Part shown: in pieces, positions 7,552 to 11,845 of the stretch
Position numbering within the stretch: position 1 is the first letter of the stretch
Layout: every line of letters begins with the position of its first letter
Assembly: GCA_026416355.1 (NCBI GenBank)
Contig: JAOAFH010000005.1
Span: forward strand, 1-11,845
Direction of reading: 5' to 3'
DNA: 11,845 nucleotides
From: Clostridiales bacterium
GTDB lineage: Bacteria > Bacillota > Clostridia > Clostridiales > Caloramatoraceae
Program-made: the position numbers and the translations under genes
Notes under the pieces: generated by a model
Told to the model about the DNA's origin: nothing
What the model saw: the letters and a program-made list of their open reading frames with translations, nothing else
Database searches by the model: none

Positions 7552-8709
7552 TTAACAATAGGTATATTTTTTATCTATGCTTATTACTATGTTAAAATCA
7601 GGAAAATTCAAACTGTATTCATTCAGTATTTCTTGTTTAACTGAATCAATTTGTTTTGGTTTAATTTCGTCTGATAAGACTACGTCAAAAATAATGTTTC
7701 TGTGATGTTTTCCATCTACTAGACGTATATCATGTACATCTAAAATATAATTATATTTTGATGCTACCTCTTTTATTTTTTTACGAATTTCATTTAATTC
7801 ATCATTATCAATAACCACAGGATCCATATGTAGAATTAGCACAATATTAAGTTTTTTAGAAACTTCCATTTCAATTCTATCAATAAGCTCATGGGCTTCT
7901 AAAATATCTGTTTTATAATCAACTTCTGCATGAAGTGAAGCAATTATTTTTTCAGCACCATATGAATGAACTATTAAATCATGGACACCAAGTATTCCAT
8001 CATATGACTTAACATTATCTATTATGTTTTGAATAAGTTCAGCATCAGGTGCTTCACCCAAAAGAGGACTAATTGTATCTTTTATTAAATTATATCCAGC
8101 ATAGAGAATAAAGAATGAAACCAAAAGGCCAATATATCCATCGATGGTTAAATTAAAATATTTTGCAATTAATATGCTAATGACAACTGTTGAAGTTATT
8201 ATTACATCACTAAAGCTGTCAAATGAAGTTGCATTAAGTGCGCCTGATGATGATTCAATTGCTAGTATTTTATTAAAATAACCTAGCCAAAGCTTAACTA
8301 ATATGGATGATATAAGAACTATAAAGGTATATATATTAAAACTAAGCTCGTTTGGATGAAGTATTTTATCAACTGATGATTTAAAAAACTCAATACCAAC
8401 ATACAAAACTAATATTGAAACAATTAACCCAGCTATATATTCACCACGACCATGACCAAAAGGATGTTCTTTGTCTGCAGGTTTATCAGCAATCATAAAT
8501 CCTACTATTGTTACGACAGATGAGCCAACATCAGAAAGATTATTAAAAGCATCAGCTGTAATTGCAATACTACCACTTAAAGTACCGACAATAAATTTAA
8601 ATGCAAACAATAATATATTAATTAGAATTCCTACTGTACCAGATAGATATCCAATATACTTTCTATCCTTTTTATTTTTTAAAAAGAGTTTAATCAATTT
8701 TTTAGTCAT
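7552..8709 (-). CDS. Cation diffusion facilitator (CDF) family metal exporter, possibly manganese
   Basis: A divalent-metal/proton antiporter of the inner membrane that exports metal from the cytoplasm. Six membrane segments span roughly residues 20-215 and are followed by a cytoplasmic ferredoxin-like domain. The intramembrane site is N56-x3-D60 in TM2 (DAFNNLSDVGSS) and D164-x3-D168 in TM5 (SFDSFSDV). His at the first TM5 position is typical of zinc exporters; Asn/Asp with Asp-Asp resembles manganese-exporting CDFs, so Mn is favoured but unproven. I choose the ATG at 8709 (385 residues). An upstream TTG at 8718 is one base from the AAGGAG site, whereas this ATG is about 10 nt from it. At 385 residues it is longer than the usual ~300, owing to an extended C-terminal domain. 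No terminator separates it from tyrS. Confidence 0.9.
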   Translation of the reverse strand: MTKKLIKLFLKNKKDRKYIGYLSGTVGILINILLFAFKFIVGTLSGSIAITADAFNNLSDVGSSVVTIVGFMIADKPADKEHPFGHGRGEYIAGLIVSILVLYVGIEFFKSSVDKILHPNELSFNIYTFIVLISSILVKLWLGYFNKILAIESSSGALNATSFDSFSDVIITSTVVISILIAKYFNLTIDGYIGLLVSFFILYAGYNLIKDTISPLLGEAPDAELIQNIIDNVKSYDGILGVHDLIVHSYGAEKIIASLHAEVDYKTDILEAHELIDRIEMEVSKKLNIVLILHMDPVVIDNDELNEIRKKIKEVASKYNYILDVHDIRLVDGKHHRNIIFDVVLSDEIKPKQIDSVKQEILNEYSLNFPDFNIVISIDKKYTYC

Positions 8710-8778
8710 TTGTATCAAGCTCCTTTTTGAAATATATAGATATATTTTATCCTATTCTTATAAAAAATAGAATTATAT

Positions 8779-8807
8779 TTGAATAATATACCATGAATTT
8801 TTAGATT
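8779..8807 (+). promoter_or_regulatory. Possible promoter of the small coiled-coil gene
   Basis: TTGAAT (8779-8784) and TAGATT (8802-8807) are 17 bp apart, 4/6 in each box. This is the best vegetative-type match in the 151-bp divergent gap, but it is weak. I found no convincing sporulation-sigma alternative. The same gap must also hold the promoter for the divergent CDF gene, which I could not locate. Confidence 0.3.
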
Positions 8808-8860
8808 TTAAAAGGCAAAAATAATAGTGTGAAAAAAATAAACATATGGAGGTACAAAGT

Positions 8861-9055
8861 ATGTTACAAAAGAATGCTAGACAAAACGTAGAAGAAAGTG
8901 TACAAAATCTACAAAATACTTTAAATAGCTTAAGACAAGCAGCTTCAACAGTAGAAAATCCTAATACTAAGTCACAAATTGAACAACAGGTACAACAAAT
9001 ACAAAATACATTAAATGCATGCCAAAACATAGCAAATACATTAAGACAACAATAG
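8861..9055 (+). CDS. Small Q/N-rich two-repeat coiled-coil protein, unknown function
   Basis: A 64-residue protein I do not recognise. ATG at 8861 is chosen because a strong GGAGGT site (8848-8853) lies 7 nt upstream; an earlier ATG at 8846 overlaps that site. Gln and Asn make up 25 of 64 residues. Hydrophobic residues fall in two perfect heptad series (V10, V14, L17, L21, L24, A28, V31 and I40, V44, I47, L51, C54, A58, L61), split by an Asn-Pro-Asn turn at 33-35. This predicts an antiparallel helical hairpin. The halves are 30-residue repeats sharing VQ-x-x-QNTLN. No signal peptide or membrane segment is present; there is one Cys (C54). Size and helical pattern recall small DUF1657-like spore-former proteins, but I cannot confirm this. 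It is monocistronic, with its own terminator. Confidence 0.8.
   Translation: MLQKNARQNVEESVQNLQNTLNSLRQAASTVENPNTKSQIEQQVQQIQNTLNACQNIANTLRQQ
8900..9019 (+). repeat. Internal 90-nt-spaced direct duplication within the small gene
   Basis: Bases 8900-8929 and 8990-9019 match at 23 of 30 positions, including a 16-nt stretch with one mismatch (8911-8926 against 9001-9016). The 90-nt offset equals the 30-residue protein repeat, so the gene seems to have arisen by in-frame duplication. Confidence 0.6.
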
Positions 9056-9087
9056 TTAAGAAGGGGATTATCCCCTTCTTAATTTTG
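9056..9087 (+). terminator. Rho-independent terminator of the small gene
   Basis: A perfect 12-bp stem (TTAAGAAGGGGA at 9056-9067 with TCCCCTTCTTAA at 9071-9082) closes a 3-nt loop and is followed by TTTTG. It starts directly after the TAG stop and isolates this gene from the lysC unit. Confidence 0.9.
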
Positions 9088-9110
9088 TAAAAAAATAAAT
9101 AAAAATTCAC

Positions 9111-9139
9111 TTGATTTGTATAAATATATGTGTTAATAT
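9111..9139 (+). promoter_or_regulatory. Sigma-A promoter of the lysine riboswitch-lysC unit
   Basis: TTGATT (9111-9116) and TAATAT (9134-9139) are separated by exactly 17 bp. The predicted start near 9146 lies about 20 nt before the first conserved aptamer stem, as expected for an L-box leader. Confidence 0.75.
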
Positions 9140-9165
9140 ATTCTCAATATTAATAAAAAGACATT

Positions 9166-9330
9166 GCCTTGTGTAGAGGTGCCCAAATCAATAGTACAAT
9201 AGCGGAGCTTGGCAGGCTATGATGCTATGGGAAAGGGATGCGGGCCGAAGGGAATAGGTGCCAAACTATTTACCTGGCTGTTTGCATAATATGCACTCAG
9301 CTGTCACCAAAAGGTGGAGAGCTACAAAGG
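9166..9330 (+). promoter_or_regulatory. Lysine riboswitch (L-box) aptamer
   Basis: An RNA aptamer that binds lysine and shuts off lysC transcription. Conserved L-box blocks appear in order: GTAGAGGTGC (9172-9181), AGTA (9192-9195), GGGAAAGG (9229-9236), GCCGAAGG (9244-9251), a hairpin arm ending CTATTTACCTGGC, a P4 arm TGCATAATATGCA, and GCTGTCACC paired with GGTGG near the 3' end. P1 would form between CCTTGTGTAG (9167-9176) and CTACAAAGG (9322-9330) with a bulge. Order, spacing and the aspartokinase gene downstream make the identification secure. Boundaries are estimated from the P1 arms. Confidence 0.95.
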
Positions 9331-9348
9331 TTTTGTTTGAGTATGCAA

Positions 9349-9387
9349 AAAAGCAGCTTGGACAAACCTTGCTGCTTTTATTTTTTT
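9349..9387 (+). terminator. Riboswitch-controlled attenuator (terminator with competing antiterminator)
   Basis: The terminator stem AAAAGCAGC (9349-9357) pairs with GCTGCTTTT (9371-9379) and is followed by a seven-T run. In its loop, ACAAACCTT (9362-9370) can instead pair with AAGGTTTTGT (9327-9336, one bulge), which includes the AAGG of the aptamer P1 3' strand. With lysine bound, P1 holds AAGG and the terminator forms; without lysine the antiterminator forms and lysC is transcribed. Confidence 0.88.
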
Positions 9388-9445
9388 ATAAAAATAGCTC
9401 ATTTAGGGAATAAATGAAGTGACAGAAATATTAGGAGGAGTGTAT

Positions 9446-10636
9446 ATGGGAATAATTGTTCAAAAATACGGTGGAAGCTCAGTGGCTACAACAGAAAAGA
9501 TAAAAAGAGTTGCAAAAAGTGTAATAGATAGAAAAAACAAAGGGAATAAACTTGTTGTTGTAATATCTGCAATGGGAGATACAACCGATGAGTTAATTGA
9601 GCTTGCAGGTGGAATTACAAAAAATCCTGATAAAAGAGAATTAGATGCACTACTTGCAACAGGTGAAATGATTTCAAGTTCACTTTTAGCCATGGCCATA
9701 AAAGACTTAGGTTATGATGCAATATCATTTAATGCTTTTCAAATTCAATTAAAAACCAATGGTATATATGGTAAATCATTAATTGAAGATATCAATGTTG
9801 CACCAATAAAAAAGGCATTAGAGGAGGATAAAATCGTCGTAGTTGCGGGTTTTCAAGGTATTTCAGATGAGGGAGATATAACAACATTAGGTAGAGGAGG
9901 TTCTGATACTACTGCTGTTGCAATAGCAGTCAAACTAGAAGCTGAATGTGAGATTTATACAGATGTTGATGGTATTTATAATGTTGATCCTAGATTATAT
10001 AAAAATGCTAAAAAAATAAATGAAATAAGCTATGAGGAAATGCTTGAGCTTTCAAGTCTAGGTGCACAAGTAATGCACTCTAGATCAGTTGAGCTTGGAC
10101 AAAAATATAATATTCCTATTTATGTTGGATTAAGTTGTAGTGACATTGTTGGAACATATATTAAGGAGGTAGAAAGTATGGAGACTAAGCCAGTTACAGG
10201 TCTTGCTGTGTCAGATGATGATGTATCAATTACACTTTTAAATATAGAATATGATATTAATTTACTTTCAGATATTTTTGAATCAATAGCATCAAGAAAA
10301 ATAAATGTAGACATGATAAGCCAAACAGCACCTCAAAATGGAAATGTAAACATATCTTTTACAATTCCAAAGGCTGATTTAAATGAATGCTTAGAGGTAA
10401 TAGGTGGATATGTAAGCAATAGACCAGTTATAGATGAAGATATCACTAAGTTTTCAATTGTTGGAATAGGAATGAAAACAACATCAGGTGTTGCATCAAG
10501 ACTATTTAAAGTATTTAAAGAAAATAACATACAAGTTAAGATGATTACAACATCTGAAATAAGAATAACATGTACAATAAATAGAAATGATAAACTAAAG
10601 GCAGTTGAACTTGTTGCTAAAGAATTTAATCTTTAA
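9446..10636 (+). CDS. lysC: Aspartokinase (alpha subunit), lysine-riboswitch controlled
   Basis: Aspartate kinase phosphorylates aspartate to aspartyl phosphate, the first step toward lysine, diaminopimelate, threonine and methionine; it is cytoplasmic. ATG at 9446 is chosen for the TTAGGAGGAG site just upstream; a GTG at 9419 precedes that site and is unlikely. The 396 residues contain the amino-acid kinase domain (about 1-230) with KYGGSS at the N-terminus, LLATGEM and GRGGSDTTA, then two ACT regulatory domains (about 255-396). There is no homoserine dehydrogenase fusion, so it is monofunctional. Transcription is controlled by the upstream L-box, and an internal start at codon 245 probably gives a second product. 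It stands alone, with a terminator after the TAA. Confidence 0.96.
   Translation: MGIIVQKYGGSSVATTEKIKRVAKSVIDRKNKGNKLVVVISAMGDTTDELIELAGGITKNPDKRELDALLATGEMISSSLLAMAIKDLGYDAISFNAFQIQLKTNGIYGKSLIEDINVAPIKKALEEDKIVVVAGFQGISDEGDITTLGRGGSDTTAVAIAVKLEAECEIYTDVDGIYNVDPRLYKNAKKINEISYEEMLELSSLGAQVMHSRSVELGQKYNIPIYVGLSCSDIVGTYIKEVESMETKPVTGLAVSDDDVSITLLNIEYDINLLSDIFESIASRKINVDMISQTAPQNGNVNISFTIPKADLNECLEVIGGYVSNRPVIDEDITKFSIVGIGMKTTSGVASRLFKVFKENNIQVKMITTSEIRITCTINRNDKLKAVELVAKEFNL
10178..10636 (+). CDS. lysC: Probable internal in-frame start: aspartokinase beta (ACT-domain) subunit
   Basis: Inside lysC, TTAAGGAGGT (10161-10170) is a near-complete match to the 16S anti-Shine-Dalgarno and lies 7 nt before an in-frame ATG (M245). 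Starting there gives a 152-residue protein holding just the two ACT domains. Bacillus subtilis aspartokinase II is known to make a beta subunit of about 160 residues from an internal start of its lysC at nearly the same codon, forming an alpha2-beta2 enzyme. What is seen is the ribosome site and frame; production of the subunit here is inferred. Confidence 0.65.
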   Translation: METKPVTGLAVSDDDVSITLLNIEYDINLLSDIFESIASRKINVDMISQTAPQNGNVNISFTIPKADLNECLEVIGGYVSNRPVIDEDITKFSIVGIGMKTTSGVASRLFKVFKENNIQVKMITTSEIRITCTINRNDKLKAVELVAKEFNL

Positions 10637-10642
10637 AAATAC

Positions 10643-10687
10643 AAATACTATAGAAGGGGTGTGAAACTTTCTATAGTATTTTTTATT
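10643..10687 (+). terminator. Rho-independent terminator of lysC
   Basis: A perfect 13-bp stem (AAATACTATAGAA at 10643-10655 with TTCTATAGTATTT at 10669-10681) closes a 13-nt loop and runs into a T-rich tail. It begins 6 nt after the lysC stop. Confidence 0.88.
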
Positions 10688-10693
10688 TATCTA

Positions 10694-10722
10694 TTGAAAA
10701 AATCATATAAAAATATTATTAT
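10694..10722 (+). promoter_or_regulatory. Sigma-A promoter of the trx-arsR-acr3 operon
   Basis: TTGAAA (10694-10699) and TATTAT (10717-10722) are exactly 17 bp apart, 5/6 in each box. Transcription would begin near 10729, some 35 nt before the thioredoxin ATG. A TATACT at 10738-10743 is an alternative -10 but has no good -35. Confidence 0.75.
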
Positions 10723-10728
10723 ATGATT
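10701..10728. promoter_or_regulatory. Inverted-repeat operator, probable ArsR binding site
   Basis: Perfect 10-bp arms AATCATATAA (10701-10710) and TTATATGATT (10719-10728) are separated by 8 bp. The element covers most of the spacer and the whole -10 box of the operon promoter, so a bound dimer would block RNA polymerase. ArsR/SmtB-family operators are AT-rich dyads in this position, and the operon encodes an ArsR, so autoregulation is likely. A purely structural hairpin is unlikely because no T-run follows. Confidence 0.72.
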
Positions 10729-10763
10729 AAATAGTGGTATACTGAAAATGGAAGGTGATTTAC

Positions 10764-11075
10764 ATGAGTTTAAAGGAAATTAATGCGCAACAATTTGAAG
10801 AAATGGGCCAAAGCTTTAATGGAGTTTTAGAACTTTATACAAATACTTGTCCAGTTTGTGTACAGTTAAAACCTGTTCTTGAAGAAGTAGCAAATGAAGT
10901 AGAAAATGTTGATTTTTACACTATAAATGCACAAGATAATATGTCAGTTGCAAGAAAGTTTAGAGTAATGAGTGTGCCAACAACAATAGTAATTAAAAAT
11001 GGTGAAGCTGCAGAAAAGATTTTAGGATTTAAAAACAAAGAAGATTTAAAAGAGATAATACAAAAGCATTTTTAG
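10764..11075 (+). CDS. Thioredoxin family protein with CPVC active site
   Basis: A 103-residue cytoplasmic thioredoxin-fold protein, close to the usual length of about 105. The redox motif is C29-P-V-C32 instead of the canonical CGPC, and the tryptophan usually before it is replaced by Thr. The cis-proline loop is present (S70-V-P72-T-T). ATG at 10764 is chosen because GGAAGGTG (10750-10757) lies 6 nt upstream; a GTG at 10755 falls inside that site. The stop is immediately followed by the arsR ATG, so the two are co-transcribed and probably coupled. In arsenic operons thioredoxins can supply electrons to arsenate reductase, but no arsC is visible before the contig ends. The altered motif suggests a redox potential unlike housekeeping thioredoxin. 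Confidence 0.88.
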   Translation: MSLKEINAQQFEEMGQSFNGVLELYTNTCPVCVQLKPVLEEVANEVENVDFYTINAQDNMSVARKFRVMSVPTTIVIKNGEAAEKILGFKNKEDLKEIIQKHF

Positions 11076-11327
11076 ATGAATAAAATGGAGATTGTAGATA
11101 ATTTTAAGGCACTTTCAGATGAAACAAGGATAAGAATATTAAATCTACTTATGATTAAAGAGCTTTGTGTATGTGAACTAGAGGTTTTGCTTGGGCTTAA
11201 TAAGTCTAACGCCTCTAGACACTTAAATAAGTTAAATTTAACAGATATAATAAAAAACTATAAAAAGAGACAACATGTTTATTATTTTGTAAATCCAGAC
11301 TTTATAAATAGAAAAAATTTTTTATGA
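11076..11327 (+). CDS. arsR: ArsR/SmtB-family transcriptional repressor (frame ends early)
   Basis: A metalloid-sensing winged-helix repressor expected to bind the operon promoter and release it when arsenite or antimonite binds. The frame gives 83 residues against about 100-125 in the family. The N-terminal helices (FKALSDETRIRIL) are typical. The sensor motif ELCVCEL carries C31 and C33, but the third Cys of the E. coli site is absent. The recognition helix is LNKSNASRHLNKL (41-53), and the beta-wing KKRQHVYYFVNP is present. The start follows the thioredoxin stop with no gap. The frame stops right after an A6T6 run at 11312-11323, and a convincing C-terminal tail continues one base over. 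The DNA-binding core is intact, so the product could still function. Confidence 0.88.
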   Translation: MNKMEIVDNFKALSDETRIRILNLLMIKELCVCELEVLLGLNKSNASRHLNKLNLTDIIKNYKKRQHVYYFVNPDFINRKNFL

Positions 11328-11493
11328 AAATATTAGACAAATATTTAACAAAGATGTTATATTAAAAAAGGACAAACTTAATTTAAATAAATACATTTTA
11401 AGTGCTATATCCTGCGATGAACTAAAAGAAGGAAAATTAAAATTAAAAGGAGGAAAATTAGTTGGAAAAGAAAAAGGGACTAGGATTTTTTGA
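11308..11493 (+). pseudogene. arsR: Frameshifted C-terminal tail of arsR
   Basis: The +1 frame is open from 11308 to the TGA at 11491-11493. From 11326 it encodes ENIRQIFNKDVILKKDKL and a later ISCDELKEGK, which looks like the charged, Cys-containing C-terminal tail of clostridial ArsR proteins. The preceding stop in this frame is at 11305-11307, so the two frames overlap only at 11308-11324, exactly where the A6T6 run lies. Losing one A or T would fuse them into a protein of about 138 residues overlapping the acr3 start by 32 nt. Causes could be a sequencing error near the contig end, a real mutation, or slippage. Confidence 0.7.
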
Positions 11494-11826
11494 AAGGTAT
11501 CTTTCAATTTGGGTAGCTCTATGTATTGTAGCAGGAATTCTGATAGGTAAGTATATACCTGCAATACCAAACACATTAAATAAGTTTGAATATGCAAATG
11601 TTTCAATTCCGGTAGCAATACTAATATGGCTTATGATTTACCCAATGATGTTAAAGATTGATTTTTCAAGCATAGTTAATGGAAGTGAAAAACCAAAGGG
11701 ACTTATAGTTACTTGTGTTACAAATTGGCTTATTAAACCATTTACAATGTATTTAATTGCTTATTTCCTCATAAGCATAGTGTTTAGTAGATTTATACCA
11801 GATAATTTGGCAACTGATTATATAGC
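11462..11826 (+). CDS. acr3: ACR3-family arsenite efflux permease, N-terminal part (runs off contig end)
   Basis: An inner-membrane carrier that expels As(III), and in some members Sb(III), using the proton gradient. The start is TTG at 11462: an in-frame TAG lies directly before it, and a strong GGAGG (11449-11453) sits 8 nt upstream. The 121 or so genuine codons cover the short cytoplasmic N-terminus (EKKKGLGFFERYLS), TM1 (IWVALCIVAGILIGKYIP), TM2 with the family hallmark SIPVAILIWLMIYPMMLKIDF, and TM3 with NWLIKPFTMY. The reading breaks at DYIA, just where ACR3 proteins continue with a conserved Gly-Leu stretch, because adapter sequence begins there. Full-length members have about 350-360 residues. 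It is co-transcribed with trx and arsR. Confidence 0.92.
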
Positions 11827-11845
11827 CTGTCTCTTATACACATCT
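11827..11845. other. Nextera/Tn5 mosaic-end adapter, not genomic
   Basis: The last 19 bases, CTGTCTCTTATACACATCT, are the exact reverse complement of the Tn5 mosaic end AGATGTGTATAAGAGACAG used in Nextera libraries. They replace the expected continuation of acr3 and mark an untrimmed contig end. Confidence 0.97.

Noticed and set aside
8710..8718. TTG start three codons upstream for the CDF gene
   Set aside because: It is only one base from the AAGGAG site, too close for initiation; the ATG at 8709 has workable spacing.
8731..8746. Near-palindrome AATATAT-AG-ATATATT upstream of the CDF gene
   Set aside because: It is perfect but purely A/T in a very AT-rich gap, so chance is a sufficient explanation; no matching operator type is recognised.
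8846..8860. Earlier ATG for the small coiled-coil gene
   Set aside because: This ATG overlaps the GGAGGT site that correctly positions the ATG at 8861, and its extra residues fall outside the repeat pattern.
8773..9030. 85-codon reverse-strand frame opposite the small gene
   Set aside because: A shadow of the Q/N-rich gene: Cys/Phe-rich composition comes from reverse-complemented codons and there is no ribosome site.
9419..9445. GTG start 27 nt upstream of the lysC ATG
   Set aside because: It would place the strong TTAGGAGGAG site inside the coding region; homologues begin at MGIIVQKYGGSS.
11322..11618. 98-codon reverse-strand frame across the arsR-acr3 junction
   Set aside because: It lies opposite the well-supported acr3 start and arsR tail and has no family features.

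Overview
The window is AT-rich, gene-dense DNA typical of a low-GC Gram-positive bacterium of the Clostridia. The evidence is strong AGGAGG-type ribosome sites, frequent GTG and TTG starts, a type I lipoteichoic-acid synthase, an L-box lysine riboswitch in front of a Bacillus-type aspartokinase, and an ACR3-type arsenite operon. I cannot fix the genus. The sequence is the end of an assembled contig: its last 19 bases are the Nextera/Tn5 mosaic-end adapter, not genome.

Layout. Positions 1-912 hold the end of a folate operon (3' part of folP, then folK overlapping it by 4 nt) closed by a terminator. A lone LTA synthase gene (1006-2874) follows. It converges on a minus-strand FAD-dependent amine oxidase gene (2871-4538); their stop codons overlap inside a shared hairpin. 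Divergent from the oxidase is a YtcJ-like amidohydrolase gene (4662-6248). It converges on minus-strand tyrS (6265-7482), again with both stop codons inside one symmetrical hairpin. Upstream of tyrS on the same strand is a cation-diffusion-facilitator transporter (7552-8709). tyrS has its own promoter and a leader too short for a T-box.

At 8861-9055 is a small Q/N-rich protein made of two 30-residue coiled-coil repeats, with its own terminator. Then comes a complete lysine-control unit: promoter, L-box aptamer, antiterminator/terminator switch and lysC. lysC also contains a near-perfect internal Shine-Dalgarno and in-frame ATG that would produce a separate regulatory (beta) subunit, as in Bacillus aspartokinase II.

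The right end is an arsenic-resistance operon: a thioredoxin-like protein with a CPVC active site, an ArsR repressor and the start of an ACR3 arsenite efflux permease. One strong promoter drives it, and a perfect 10-bp inverted repeat covers that promoter's spacer and -10 region and is the likely ArsR operator. The arsR frame is interrupted by an apparent +1 shift at an A6T6 run; the expected C-terminal tail continues in the next frame.

Nothing here amounts to an undescribed large system. The items most worth a second look are the internal lysC start, the coiled-coil mini-protein, the trx-arsR-acr3 operon with its operator, the arsR frameshift and the adapter at the contig end. The longest stretch without a protein gene, 9056-9445, is filled by a terminator, promoter, riboswitch and attenuator.
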